DNA of 64,000 bases from Streptomyces daqingensis (GTDB taxonomy: Bacteria; Actinomycetota; Actinomycetes; Streptomycetales; Streptomycetaceae): assembly GCF_014645895.1 (NCBI RefSeq), contig NZ_BMMP01000003.1:103949-167948 (forward strand). Reading direction: 5' to 3'. Shown here in pieces: positions 1-8,601 of this stretch (its first letter is position 1; every line of letters starts with the position of its first letter). The position numbers and the translations under genes were made by a program. Under the pieces are notes generated by a model. That model saw only the letters and a program-made list of their open reading frames with translations. It did no database searches and was not told where the DNA came from.

Positions 1-870
1 TGGCCCGTTGTTCGGTCCTGGGCTGGGGCCGTTGTCCGGGCCGGGCGCCGGTCCGGGGTCGTTGTTGGGTCCTGTGTCCGGGCTGTTGCCGGGTCCCGGG
101 GCGGGGCCGGGGCCGTGTGCTGTTCCCGTGTCCGGGGTGTTGTCCGGGCCGGGGGTGGGCGGGGCCGGTGCGGGGGGTGTTGGGGTGTCGGGGAGGCCGT
201 CGGCTGCGTGTCGTTCGGGTTCTTCGACGGGTGCCGGGGCGGGGTCTGGCCCGTTGTTCGGTCCTGGGCTGGGGCCGTTGTCCGGGCCGGGCGCCGGTCC
301 GGGGTCGTTGTTGGGTCCTGTGTCTGGGCCGTTGCCGGGTCCCGGGGCGGGGCCTGGCCCGTTGTTCGGTCCTGCGCCGGGGCCGTTGTCGGGGCCCATG
401 TCCGAACCGTTGTCGGGGCCTGGGCCGGGTGCCGGTCCGGGGCCGTCGCCGGGTCCTGGGGCGGGGCCGGGGCCGTTGTTCGGTCCTGCGCCGGGGCCGT
501 TGTCGGGGCCCATGTCCGAACCGTTGTCGGGGCCTGGGCCGGGTGCCGGTCCGGGGCCGTTGCTGAGTCCTGGGGCGGGGCCGGGGCCGTTGTTCGGTCC
601 TGCGCCGGGGCCGTTGTCGGGGCCGGGTGCTGGCCCGGGGCCGTTGTCGGGTCCCGCGCCCGGGCCGGGATCGTCGTCGGCCGGGCCCTGGTCCGGCGCG
701 CTCGTGCTGGAGTCGGGCCCGGAACCCGGCCCGGTGTCCGCGGCGGCCGATCCGGCGGCCGCGAGGCTCGCCGCGAAGGCACTCGCGATGATGAAGCCGC
801 CGCGCTTTCCGATGGATCTCGGCAAGGCACGATGGAATGCCGCTGACGGACGACGGTGACGTCCTGCCAT
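1..870 (-). CDS. Secreted Pro/Gly/Asn-repeat protein, N-terminal part (runs off window start)
   Basis: The minus-strand frame is open from an ATG at 870 to position 1, with a good ribosome site (AGGAAAGGAAG) just upstream. The product begins MAGRHRRPSAAFHRALPR, a basic n-region, followed by a hydrophobic Ala-rich stretch and an AAA-D type cleavage site near residue 45, so it is probably exported. After that it is almost only Pro, Gly, Ala, Asn and Asp in units such as GPDNGPGAGPNNGPGPAPG. The C-terminus lies outside the window, so any catalytic or wall-binding domain is unseen; actinobacterial secreted proteins with LysM or transglycosylase domains can carry similar linkers, but that is only a guess. 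The plus-strand frames here are long merely because the repeats lack stops; they have no comparable start site or signal peptide. Confidence 0.75.
   Translation of the reverse strand, partial: MAGRHRRPSAAFHRALPRSIGKRGGFIIASAFAASLAAAGSAAADTGPGSGPDSSTSAPDQGPADDDPGPGAGPDNGPGPAPGPDNGPGAGPNNGPGPAPGLSNGPGPAPGPGPDNGSDMGPDNGPGAGPNNGPGPAPGPGDGPGPAPGPGPDNGSDMGPDNGPGAGPNNGPGPAPGPGNGPDTGPNNDPGPAPGPDNGPSPGPNNGPDPAPAPVEEPERHAADGLPDTPTPPAPAPPTPGPDNTPDTGTAHGPGPAPGPGNSPDTGPNNDPGPAPGPDNGPSPGPNNGP
7..650. repeat. In-frame direct repeats (114-bp and 246-bp offsets) inside the secreted protein gene
   Basis: The block starting GTTGTTCGGTCC at 361 recurs at 475 and again (partly) at 589, an exact 114-bp period (38 codons). 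A second block starting at 7 recurs at 253, an offset of 246 bp (82 codons). Both offsets are multiples of three, so unit gain or loss keeps the minus-strand reading frame. The copies are nearly identical at DNA level, which suggests recent duplication and probable length variation between strains. Confidence 0.85.
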
Positions 871-1066
871 TCGTCTTCCTTTCCTCGGCCGGCGTCGGAG
901 CCGGTTCTGGGTGTGTTTCGTTACGGGTCTGATGTGCCGTGCTTCGCCGCAGACATCCGGCGGGGCCGGCCGCCTCGACTCCCCGCGGTGCCGCGGTCGT
1001 TCGGATGCTGCTCCCTTCTGGTTCGGGGCCGGTCGGGAACTCCGGTCGTGATGCGCTGACTCGCGC

Positions 1067-2113
1067 TCAGTGGACGAAGCGGCGCAGCCGCTCCGGCGAC
1101 AGCGACTCCTCGGTGCGTACGCACCAGACGTCGTGGTCGCCGGAGACAGCGGTCTTCGGGACCGGCTCCGCGCATTCGCCGGCTGCCAGGGGGCAGCGGG
1201 TGCGGAACACGCAGCCGGACGGCGGGTCGAGCGGGCTGGGAGGGTCGCCGCCGAGGAGGATCCGCTCGCGGTTCCTCTCCGTGGCCGGGTCCGTGTCGGG
1301 CACCGCGGACATGAGCGCCTGCGTGTAGGGGTGCGCGGGCCTGCTGTAGAGGTGGTCCGTCGTGCCCGTCTCCATGCGGCGGCCGAGGTACATCACGACG
1401 ACGTGGTGGCTCATGTGCTCGACAGCGGCGAGGTCGTGGGACACGAACAGGTAGGTCAGGCCGAGTTCGTCCTGCAGCTCCCGCAGCAGGTTCATGATCT
1501 GCGCCTGGACGGAGACGTCGAGGGACGCGGTCGACTCGTCCAGGATGATCAGGTCCGGATCCGCCGCGAGGGCGCGCGCGATGCTCACGCGCTGGCGCTG
1601 CCCGCCGGAGAGTTCGTGCGGGTACCGGGCGGCCGTCTCCGGCACCAGCCCTACGAGATCGAGCAGTTCGGCCGCTCTGCGCTTGCGTCCGGCGCGTCCG
1701 GAGAGCATGCGGTGCACGTCCAGGGGTTCGCGCACGGTCGCCCCGACGGTGCGTCTCGGATCGAGCGACGCGTACGGGTCCTGGAAGACCATGGCGATGC
1801 GCCGGCGGAGCTCGCGCGCCCGGGCTCCGCGGGCGGCCAGCACGTCCTGGCCGTCGAGGCGGACCGTGCCGGACGTGGGCTGGACGAGGCGGGTCAGCGC
1901 GTTGCCTATCGTCGACTTGCCGGACCCCGACTCGCCCACCAGGCCCAGCGTCCGGCCGCGTTCGATCGTGAAGGACACGTCCTCGACGGCGTGCACCCAG
2001 GAGCGGTGGCGGCCTTCCCGCGGGCCGGGGAACCGTACGCACAGGTTCCGCACGTCCAGCAGCGGTCCGGTCCGGTTGTCCAGGGCCTCGCCCGGACCTG
2101 CTGTGCTGCTCAC
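1067..2113 (-). CDS. Oligopeptide-type ABC transporter ATPase (OppF/DppF-like)
   Basis: This is the second ATPase of a peptide/nickel-type importer. It has the Walker A loop GESGSGKST, the signature LSGGQRQR, a Walker B ending LIILDEST, and the C-terminal Cys-containing extension typical of OppD/OppF (GCVFRTRCP). The start is taken as the GTG at 2113, whose GTGA overlaps the TGA of the upstream ATPase gene; longer in-frame starts run into that gene. It is the last gene of a five-gene operon. OppF hydrolyses ATP on the cytoplasmic face to drive uptake. The substrate cannot be told from the ATPase; 348 aa is normal for the family. Confidence 0.93.
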   Translation of the reverse strand: MSSTAGPGEALDNRTGPLLDVRNLCVRFPGPREGRHRSWVHAVEDVSFTIERGRTLGLVGESGSGKSTIGNALTRLVQPTSGTVRLDGQDVLAARGARARELRRRIAMVFQDPYASLDPRRTVGATVREPLDVHRMLSGRAGRKRRAAELLDLVGLVPETAARYPHELSGGQRQRVSIARALAADPDLIILDESTASLDVSVQAQIMNLLRELQDELGLTYLFVSHDLAAVEHMSHHVVVMYLGRRMETGTTDHLYSRPAHPYTQALMSAVPDTDPATERNRERILLGGDPPSPLDPPSGCVFRTRCPLAAGECAEPVPKTAVSGDHDVWCVRTEESLSPERLRRFVH

Positions 2114-3081
2114 TGGTCCTCCGGGCAGAACGTGCGGGTGTAGTGGCGCCGGCCGACCTCCAGCAGGTCCGGGACCTCGGTCTCGCACCGCGGGTCCCCC
2201 TTGACGGGGCAGCGGTCGAAGAAGACGCAGCCGGGCGGCAGCGCGCGGGGGTCGGGGGGCGTTCCCGGGATGGCGGTGAGGCGGTCGCGTCGCTTGCCGA
2301 GGACCGGACGCGCTCCCAGCAGGCCCCGTGTGTAGGGGTGTGCGGGCGCTCCGTGCAGCGTCTCGACGGGGGCCTGCTCGACGACCTGCCCGCCGTACAT
2401 CACCACGACGTCGTCGGCGAGTCCGCCCACGACGGCGAGGTCGTGGCTGATCCAGACGACCGCCATGCCCATGCGCTCCTGCCGCTCGCGCACGAGGTCC
2501 AGGATCTGCGCCTGCGTCGTGACGTCGAGCGCTGTCGTGGGCTCGTCCGCCACGAGGACGTCAGGCTCACACGAGAGCGCGATCGCGATCATCACCCGCT
2601 GCCGCATCCCGCCGGACAGCTGGTGAGGATAGGCGTCGAGTCGTCGGTCCGGGTCGGCGATGCCGACGGTCGCGAGGAGCTCGCGCGCACGGTCGCGCGC
2701 GGCCCGCCGTGTCGCGCCGAGGTGTTCCTCGATGCCCTCGGTGATCTGCCGTTCCACTGTGAGGAGCGGGTTGAGCGAGGTCATCGGGTCCTGGAAGACG
2801 AATCCGAGCCGCCGGCCGCGTATGCCTTCGAGTTCGCGCCGGGACAGCTTCAGCAGGTCCCGCCCGCCGAGCAGGGCGCTGCCCGTGACGGTCGCCGGCG
2901 GAGGAAGGAGTCCCGCCGAGGCGAGCACCGTCATCGACTTGCCCGATCCCGATTCCCCCACGACGCCGAGCGTCCGTCCCGCTTCGACGGACCACGACAC
3001 GCCGCGTACGACGCGGGCCGCGCGCCTGCCGCGGCCGAGGACGACCGTGAGGTCCTGTACGGCGAAACCCGGAGCGTTCAT
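2110..3081 (-). CDS. Oligopeptide-type ABC transporter ATPase (OppD/DppD-like)
   Basis: This is the first ATPase of the peptide-type importer (323 aa). Visible motifs are Walker A GESGSGKSM, signature LSGGMRQR, Walker B VLVADEPTTALD and the Cys-rich C-terminal OppD extension (GCVFFDRCPVKGDPRC). The start at 3081 is preceded by GGAGGGG and overlaps the stop of the permease gene by ATGA. A longer in-frame extension upstream is a shadow of the permease gene and has no family similarity. It pairs with the neighbouring ATPase as a heterodimer under the two permeases. Confidence 0.93.
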   Translation of the reverse strand: MNAPGFAVQDLTVVLGRGRRAARVVRGVSWSVEAGRTLGVVGESGSGKSMTVLASAGLLPPPATVTGSALLGGRDLLKLSRRELEGIRGRRLGFVFQDPMTSLNPLLTVERQITEGIEEHLGATRRAARDRARELLATVGIADPDRRLDAYPHQLSGGMRQRVMIAIALSCEPDVLVADEPTTALDVTTQAQILDLVRERQERMGMAVVWISHDLAVVGGLADDVVVMYGGQVVEQAPVETLHGAPAHPYTRGLLGARPVLGKRRDRLTAIPGTPPDPRALPPGCVFFDRCPVKGDPRCETEVPDLLEVGRRHYTRTFCPEDQ

Positions 3082-3941
3082 CGGCCCCTCCTGGACTCCA
3101 TGGCGGATCGCTGGCGGGGGTCGAGGACGTCGCGCAGCCCGTCTCCCACGAGGTTGAAGGCGAGCACCGTGACGAAGATGGCCAGCCCCGGGAAGACGCT
3201 CATCCACCAGGCGTCGGTGAAGCCCTTGCCGTCGAAGAGCATCCGCCCCCATGACGGCTGGGGCGGCTGTACGCCGAGGCCGAGGAAGGAGAGCGCCGCC
3301 TCCGAGAGGATCGCGAAGGCCAGGCTGAGCGAGGTCTGGACGATGACCGGCGCCGAGACGTTGGGCAGTATGTGGGTGCGGATGATGCGCAGCGGCCCGG
3401 CGCCGATGGCGGCGGCCGCCTTCACGTAAGGCTCCTCGCGCAGCGCCAGGGCGCTCGCGCGGGTGACGCGGGCGAAGACCGGTACGTACACCACGCCGAT
3501 GGCGACGGTCGCGGTCGTGACGCCGGGCCCGAGCACGGCGACGATGGCGATGGCCAGCAGCATGATGGGGAAGGCGAAGACCACGTCGACGACCCGCATG
3601 ATCACGGTGTCGGCCCATCCCCGGAAGTAGCCCGCGAGCAGGCCGAGGAGTACCCCCGCGACCAGTGCGATGCCCACGCTGACCAGGCTGACCTGGAGCG
3701 AGATGCGGGCGGCGAGGACGACGCGGCTCAGGATGTCGCGCCCCAAGTCGTCGGTGCCGAACCAGTGTTCGGTGCTCGGCGGGCGCAGGGCCCGGGTGAC
3801 GTCGACGGCGTTCGGACCGTAGGGGGCGAGGTGCGGGCCCAGGACGGCGAGGACGACGAGCAGGGCGACGACGCCGAGCCCGGCCGCCGAGACGGGGCGC
3901 CGCAGCAGGTGGTTCCACGCGGAGAAAGGACGTGCGCTCAT
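3078..3941 (-). CDS. Peptide-type ABC transporter permease (OppC/DppC-like)
   Basis: The protein has 287 aa with an N-terminal cytoplasmic segment, one membrane helix (residues about 20-40) and the BPD_transp_1 domain with the conserved coupling loop (EPYVKAAAAIGAGPLRII). The extracellular FGTDDLGRDILSR motif is diagnostic of DppC/OppC. The start at 3941 overlaps the TGA of the first permease gene (ATGA) and its own stop overlaps the ATPase start, so the operon is translationally coupled. It forms the membrane channel with the OppB-like subunit. Confidence 0.93.
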   Translation of the reverse strand: MSARPFSAWNHLLRRPVSAAGLGVVALLVVLAVLGPHLAPYGPNAVDVTRALRPPSTEHWFGTDDLGRDILSRVVLAARISLQVSLVSVGIALVAGVLLGLLAGYFRGWADTVIMRVVDVVFAFPIMLLAIAIVAVLGPGVTTATVAIGVVYVPVFARVTRASALALREEPYVKAAAAIGAGPLRIIRTHILPNVSAPVIVQTSLSLAFAILSEAALSFLGLGVQPPQPSWGRMLFDGKGFTDAWWMSVFPGLAIFVTVLAFNLVGDGLRDVLDPRQRSAMESRRGR

Positions 3942-4882
3942 CGGATCGATATCCTCGGGTCGATTCGCGCGTACAGCAGGTCGACGGCCATGCTGACGAG
4001 CAGGAACAGCGCCGCGACCAGCAGCACCGCCCCCTGCACCACGGGGTAGTCCCGTGCCGAGACGGCGTCGAACGTCAGCCGCCCCAACCCGGGCCAGGCG
4101 AAGACCACTTCGATGACGATGACCCCGCCCATGAGGATCGCCGCCTGCACGCCGATCACGGTGACGACGGGGACCATCGCGTTGCGGACCACGTGCCGGC
4201 TCCTCACGATGCGCTGCCGAAGGCCCTTGGCCCTGGCGGTGCGTGCGTGTTCGGAGCCGAGCGACTCGAGGACGGCGCTGCGGACGAACCGGGTGATGAT
4301 CGCTCCGGAGACCAGTCCCACCGCCGTCGCGGGCATGATCACCCTGGACAGCCAGCCGAGGGGGTCCTCCGTGAGCGGCACGTAGCCGGACGGCGGCAGC
4401 CACCCCAGCGTGCTGGAGAACAGCAGGATGAAGAGGATGCCCAGCCAGAAGTCGGGTACGGAGACCCCGAACTGGCTTACGACGCGCACGATCGTGTCGC
4501 TGATCCTGCCCTGGTGCGTCGCCGCGTAGACGCCGAGGGGGATGGCGAGACCGACGGCGATGACCATCGCCGCGAACGCCAGGGACAGCGTCGCGGGGAG
4601 GCGTTCGAGCAGCACGAGCGTGACCGGTTCCCCGGTGCGGAAGCTCACGCCCAGGTCACCGGTGAGCGCACTGCCCACGTAGTGGAAGTACTGGCTGATC
4701 AGCGGGCGGTCGAGTCCCGAGGCGGAACGCAGCGCCTGGTAGGACTCGGGCGTGTACTGCGTGCCCAGTGCGACCCGTACGGGGTCTCCCGGCACGAGGT
4801 GCATCAGGGCGAAGACGACGACCGTCACACCCAGCAGGACGGCGGCGGCGTGCCCGGCGCGGGCCAGAGTGAAGCGCAGCAT
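3938..4882 (-). CDS. Peptide-type ABC transporter permease (OppB/DppB-like)
   Basis: A 314-aa inner-membrane permease with the typical OppB N-terminus (one helix, then a loop containing HLVPGDPVRVALG), five further helices and the coupling loop SEHARTARAKGL. The ATG at 4882 shares its first base with the stop codon of the binding-protein gene (TGATG), so translation is probably coupled. The C-terminal LLYARIDPRI is typical of the family. Together with the next gene it forms the translocation pore. Confidence 0.93.
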   Translation of the reverse strand: MLRFTLARAGHAAAVLLGVTVVVFALMHLVPGDPVRVALGTQYTPESYQALRSASGLDRPLISQYFHYVGSALTGDLGVSFRTGEPVTLVLLERLPATLSLAFAAMVIAVGLAIPLGVYAATHQGRISDTIVRVVSQFGVSVPDFWLGILFILLFSSTLGWLPPSGYVPLTEDPLGWLSRVIMPATAVGLVSGAIITRFVRSAVLESLGSEHARTARAKGLRQRIVRSRHVVRNAMVPVVTVIGVQAAILMGGVIVIEVVFAWPGLGRLTFDAVSARDYPVVQGAVLLVAALFLLVSMAVDLLYARIDPRISIR

Positions 4883-6399
4883 CAGTCGGCCAGCCTCGCG
4901 TCCCGGAATCGGATGGCGCCGTCGCTGCGGACCTCGTATCCCCGCAGCTGCGGTGCCCACACCTGCACGACGTCGGGGTTGTAGAGGTAGATGTAGCTGG
5001 CGTCGTCGGCGATCTGCCGGGCGGCCCGCGCGTAGCGCTCCTTGCGGGCCTTCCGGCCGGACTCCTTCTGTCCCGCCTCCAGCAGCTCGTCGACCTTGCG
5101 GCTCGAGTACTTCTGGAAGTTGAAGTTCCCCTTGGAGTGGTGCTGGGCGTAGTAGAAGTCCTCGGCGTCGAGGTTGCCCAGCCAGCCGAGCATCAGCATG
5201 TCGTATTCGCCCTTGCCCTGCTTGTCCAGCCAGGTGGCGAAGTCGACTTCGCGCGGCTTGACCGTGATTCCGATCTTCTCCAGCTGGGACGCGATGACCT
5301 GGCCCGCGATGACCGTCTCCGGGTACTCCTTGGTCACCAGCATGTCGATCTTCAGGTTGCGGACGCCCGCCGACCTGAGCAGCCTGGCCGCGCGGCGCGG
5401 GTCGTGCGAGTAGGGCGAGTACGCGGTGTACCAGGGGTTGGTCTTCGGTATGGCCAGCTGGTTCACGCTCGCGTTGCCGTACTGCGTGGCCTGCACGATG
5501 GACTTGCGGTCGATGCCGTAGGCGATGGCCTTCCGCACCCGCGGGTCGCCGAACGGCTTGCGGTCCTGATTGGCCGCCAGGTACCAGTAGTCGTTGCCCA
5601 CTTCGGTGTCCAGCTCCAGGTCCTCGTTCTGCGAGACCCGCTCGACCTGCTGGGGCGGGATGTTGTCCGTCCAGTTGATCTCGCCGGCCTCCAGGTCGGC
5701 GAGGGCCGTCGTGGGCTCGGGTATGAACCGGAACGTCAGCGAGGGGATCTTCGGAGCGCCGCCCCACCAGCGGGAGTTGGCCTTCAGGCGGATCGACTCG
5801 CCGGGGTTGTAGTCGTCGAAGGAGAAGGGCCCGGTGCCGACCGGCCGCGTCTTGATCTTCCCGCTCTCGACGTTCCTCTTGTTGACGATCGCGAGCCCCT
5901 TGTGCCCGCCGATCCTGGAGAGCAGGTTGTACATGGGCTTCTCGAGCTCGAGGCGGACCGTCGAGTCGTCGGGGGCCGAGATGTCCTCGACGCCGTCGAA
6001 CCGCCAGGCGTTGCCCAGCTTCTCGTCGATGATGCGCCTGTACGAGTAGACGACGTCGTCCGCGCCGAACTCGGAGCCGTCGTGCCAGGTGACGCCCTTC
6101 CGGAGGGTGAACGTCCAGGTGAGCCGGTCCTTGCTGACCTTCCAGCGCTCGGCCAGCGCCGGTCTCATGTCGAGGTTCCGGTCCGGCTCGACCAGGGTGT
6201 CGAAGGTGTTCTCGAGCACCTGGAAGGAGAAGTACGCCGACGTACGGTGCGGATCGAGCTGATCGGGCTCGCCCGCGATCGCCGCCACGACGCCGGAGCC
6301 GTCCTTGCTGAGACCGCGGTCCACGCCCGTGCCGGGCGAACACGCGCCGAGCAGGGCAGATGCGAGTGCCACGCACGTCCAACGGCTCAGCCGTCCCAT
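4882..6399 (-). CDS. Extracellular solute-binding lipoprotein, family 5 (peptide-type ABC)
   Basis: A 505-aa binding protein that starts the operon. The N-terminus has a short signal peptide and a lipobox LLGAC with the modified Cys at residue 20. The mature part follows the family 5 pattern: AIAGEPDQLDPHRTSA, the loop around YSYRRIIDE, and RKAIAYGIDR near the middle. It captures the substrate outside the membrane and delivers it to the two permeases. The family handles di- and oligopeptides, nickel chelates and some sugars; the sequence alone does not fix the ligand. The divergent DUF1028 gene and XRE-cupin regulator hint at a small nitrogenous substrate, but this is inference. Confidence 0.93.
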   Translation of the reverse strand: MGRLSRWTCVALASALLGACSPGTGVDRGLSKDGSGVVAAIAGEPDQLDPHRTSAYFSFQVLENTFDTLVEPDRNLDMRPALAERWKVSKDRLTWTFTLRKGVTWHDGSEFGADDVVYSYRRIIDEKLGNAWRFDGVEDISAPDDSTVRLELEKPMYNLLSRIGGHKGLAIVNKRNVESGKIKTRPVGTGPFSFDDYNPGESIRLKANSRWWGGAPKIPSLTFRFIPEPTTALADLEAGEINWTDNIPPQQVERVSQNEDLELDTEVGNDYWYLAANQDRKPFGDPRVRKAIAYGIDRKSIVQATQYGNASVNQLAIPKTNPWYTAYSPYSHDPRRAARLLRSAGVRNLKIDMLVTKEYPETVIAGQVIASQLEKIGITVKPREVDFATWLDKQGKGEYDMLMLGWLGNLDAEDFYYAQHHSKGNFNFQKYSSRKVDELLEAGQKESGRKARKERYARAARQIADDASYIYLYNPDVVQVWAPQLRGYEVRSDGAIRFRDARLAD

Positions 6400-6442
6400 G
6401 CCTGCCTCCCCCGCTTCGATCGTCTGGTCATCGCCGCCCCTT

Positions 6443-6458
6443 CTTCATTATGATGAAG
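6443..6458. promoter_or_regulatory. Inverted repeat CTTCAT-TATG-ATGAAG in the opp/DUF1028 divergent region
   Basis: Perfect 6-bp arms are separated by 4 bp, in the only AT-rich stretch between the binding-protein gene (minus) and the DUF1028 gene (plus). Read on the minus strand it contains CATAAT, a plausible -10 box about 45 bp upstream of the binding-protein start. A related CATTAT recurs at 6465-6470. It is a candidate operator for the nearby XRE-cupin regulator or another repressor; no binding evidence is available. Confidence 0.45.
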
Positions 6459-6580
6459 GAGCGTCATTATCGCGAAGTACGGGCACGTTACGAACCCCGG
6501 CGGGTGAGGTCAAGACACGGTCCGTAACCGTTACCCGGAGTTGACTCGGGCAACCACCGGGCTGTCAGAGAGGAAGACCT

Positions 6581-7231
6581 GTGACCTATTCCCTGGTGGT
6601 ACGGGACGGCGACGGAAGCTTCGGCGTCGTCACCGCGTCGAAGTCCCTGGCCGTGGGCGCCACCGTGCCCGCCGTCGCCGCCGGCGCGGGCGCCCTCGTG
6701 ACGCAGGCTCACACCAACACGACGTTCGCCGAACGCGGCATCGCGGAGCTCCGCGGCGGACGTGGCGCGGCTCAGACGGTCGAGCGCCTGATCTCCTCCG
6801 ACCCGGGACGATCGCTGCGGCAGCTCGCGGTGCTCGGCGCGGCGGGCGAGGCCGCCGCGTGGACGGGCCCCGACTGCACAGGCGCCGCCGGCCACCTCCT
6901 CGGCCCCGGATGCGTGGCCACGGGGAACTGCCTGACCGGGACGCCGGTGCTCAACGCCATGCGGGACACCTTCCTGGCCTCGGCCGGCCCGCTGTCCCGG
7001 CGCCTGATCGCGGCGCTGGCCAGCGGCGAGGAGGCGGGCGGGGACAGCCGCGGCCGGCAGAGCGCCGCACTGCGCGTCGTCGCCCCCGACGACGACGGCA
7101 GCCTCCGCAACGCCACCCGTGTCGACCTGCGGGTGGACGACCACCCAGACCCGGTGGGCGAGTTGCGGCGGCTCCTGGCGCTGCACGAAGCCTTCACCGG
7201 CGCGGTCGATCCGTCCGGGCACGGCCGCTGA
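6581..7231 (+). CDS. DUF1028 family protein (Ntn-hydrolase-like)
   Basis: The 216-aa protein begins TYSLVVRDGDGSFGVVTASK, the characteristic DUF1028 N-terminus, and keeps the family's GPGCVATGNCLTG segment (residues about 108-120) and the ASGEEAGGDSRGRQSAAL motif. DUF1028 proteins have an Ntn-hydrolase-like fold and are often next to peptide transporters and peptidases; the exact reaction is unknown to me. The GTG start follows GAGAGGAAGACCT. The gene is divergent from the peptide-type ABC operon, which supports a role in processing the imported compound. Confidence 0.88.
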   Translation: MTYSLVVRDGDGSFGVVTASKSLAVGATVPAVAAGAGALVTQAHTNTTFAERGIAELRGGRGAAQTVERLISSDPGRSLRQLAVLGAAGEAAAWTGPDCTGAAGHLLGPGCVATGNCLTGTPVLNAMRDTFLASAGPLSRRLIAALASGEEAGGDSRGRQSAALRVVAPDDDGSLRNATRVDLRVDDHPDPVGELRRLLALHEAFTGAVDPSGHGR

Positions 7232-7338
7232 GGGCGGTTCCGCGGACGCCGGGCCGCTCGGCGTCAGCGCTCGAACACGCCCTACCGGGCGGGCGGTTCA
7301 GCGTAAGGGTGCCGAACGGACCGCCCGCGGGGCGTAGT

Positions 7339-7986
7339 TCAGAAGGCCAGAGGAGTGACCGCGCCCAGTACCACCGTGGTCTCCGTACCGGGGTTGGCCC
7401 ACCAGTGCGCGGCCGTGCAGTCGTAGGTGATCGTGTCGCCCTGCGACAGGTCCACGACCTCCTGGCCGATGCTCACCCTCAGCCGCCCGGACAGCACGAC
7501 GACGCACTCCTGGCCCAGGTGGCGGTAGGAGCGTCCCTCGTTGCTGAAGCCCGGCGGCACCTCGCTCCGGATCACCTGCAGGCGCCCGCCCGAAGGGGTC
7601 AGCAACTCGCGCAGCACCTGCGGTTCGCGCGTGTCGTCGCTCGGTGCGGGCAGCCGGGGCCCGTGACCGGCGCGGACGACGTGGTGCTCGGGCTCCGCCG
7701 CACCCTGCAGCAGCTGCACCAGCGGGAGGCTGAGCGCGGAGGCCAGCCGCTGCAGCGTCTGGAGGGAGGGATTGCCCTGACCGCGTTCGAGCTGACTCAG
7801 CGCTCCGGTGCTCACGCCCGCGCGGGACGCGAGCGCTTCGACGGTCATGCCCAGGAGGCGCCGCGTCGACCGCACCGTCGTCCCGATGGTGGCGAGTTCA
7901 CCGCCACCGCCAGCGGCGGAGACGCCCTCTGGATCCGCGAACTCCCCTGCTGAACCGTCGGGTTCCCTCTCGGGTTTCCTCGGCAT
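7339..7986 (-). CDS. XRE-family regulator with C-terminal cupin domain
   Basis: The 215-aa protein has a disordered N-terminus, a helix-turn-helix at residues about 35-90 (RRLLGMTVEALASRAGVSTG, then SQLERGQGNPSLQTL) and a cupin_2 barrel at about 140-210 (GQECVVVLSGRLRV, then DTITYDCTAAHWWANPG). This fold architecture is used by regulators of amino acid, polyamine and other small-molecule catabolism, with the cupin sensing the ligand. It sits convergent to the DUF1028 gene and close to the peptide-type ABC operon, so it may control both; this is inferred from position only. Confidence 0.9.
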   Translation of the reverse strand: MPRKPEREPDGSAGEFADPEGVSAAGGGGELATIGTTVRSTRRLLGMTVEALASRAGVSTGALSQLERGQGNPSLQTLQRLASALSLPLVQLLQGAAEPEHHVVRAGHGPRLPAPSDDTREPQVLRELLTPSGGRLQVIRSEVPPGFSNEGRSYRHLGQECVVVLSGRLRVSIGQEVVDLSQGDTITYDCTAAHWWANPGTETTVVLGAVTPLAF

Positions 7987-8174
7987 CCCTCACCCTTCGG
8001 TACACCGCTCCGGTCGGACACGCACATGGGCGCCTCAGGATTCTATGCGGCCGGGCGGCCGCGCCCGGAGCGCCATCCGCCGCGCACGCTGCACGGGTTC
8101 GCGGCCGGACCGCGGGCCGCGGACGACGGGCGATGGGCGACGGGAGCGGCAGGGTGGAGCTTCGGGGGAAGGCG

Positions 8175-8582
8175 TCAACCGCCGCTGCCGGACGGCCTGT
8201 CGAGAGCGGGACCGTGACCGGCTGCGGCTGTCAGCGCTTGAGTGAGCCCGTCGTATCGGAGGACGGCAGTGATGTGGTCGTCGCGGAGCCGGAAGAGGGT
8301 CGCCAGGCGGACGGGTGCGGCGTCCGGATCCGCGTGCGGAGCCGACGGCCACGTCGCGTCCTGCTCGACGATCACCGTCGATCCGTCAACCGCGTGCCAG
8401 GAGACGGCGCGAAGGTGGATGCCCGCGTGCTCGACCCATCCGGCGAGTGAGTCCACCCCGGACGTCTCGCCCCTCGGGCCGCTCATGACGATGTCCTCCG
8501 CCGCCACCGCCCGCGCGGCGGAGGCGTCCCGTTCGTTCACTGCCCGGTGCCACTCGCGCACTGGTGCCCAGTCGGCTGCCAC
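8175..8582 (-). CDS. SnoaL/NTF2-like protein
   Basis: A 135-aa protein of the nuclear transport factor 2-like superfamily: an N-terminal helix (WHRAVNERDASAARAVAAED), then the beta-sheet cone including VIVEQDATWPS and the C-terminal DDHITAVLRYDG. Such proteins act as small isomerases, hydrolases or ligand binders; no catalytic set is evident. The GTG start at 8582 has a strong AAAGGAGG site. It is transcribed away from the MarR gene, and a long palindrome lies between the two starts, so the MarR protein probably represses it. Confidence 0.8.
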   Translation of the reverse strand: MAADWAPVREWHRAVNERDASAARAVAAEDIVMSGPRGETSGVDSLAGWVEHAGIHLRAVSWHAVDGSTVIVEQDATWPSAPHADPDAAPVRLATLFRLRDDHITAVLRYDGLTQALTAAAGHGPALDRPSGSGG

Positions 8583-8601
8583 GGTGGCCTCCTTTCTATG
8601 T

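Noticed and set aside
7-650. Possible CRISPR array
   Set aside because: Repeats are long, adjoining, of mixed type and multiples of three within a coding frame; no unique spacers or cas genes.
8-859. Plus-strand 283-aa Gly/Pro/Leu-rich frame and overlapping plus-strand frames
   Set aside because: They are long only because the GC-rich repeats lack stops; the minus strand has the ribosome site, signal peptide and regular repeat units.
2110-3918. 602-aa fusion protein ahead of the OppD-like ATPase
   Set aside because: The N-terminal half is a shadow of the permease gene; the ATG at 3081 with GGAGGGG gives a normal-length ATPase.
3938-6382. 814-aa frame covering the OppB-like permease
   Set aside because: The first 500 residues are an Arg/Gly-rich shadow of the binding-protein gene; the permease starts at 4882.
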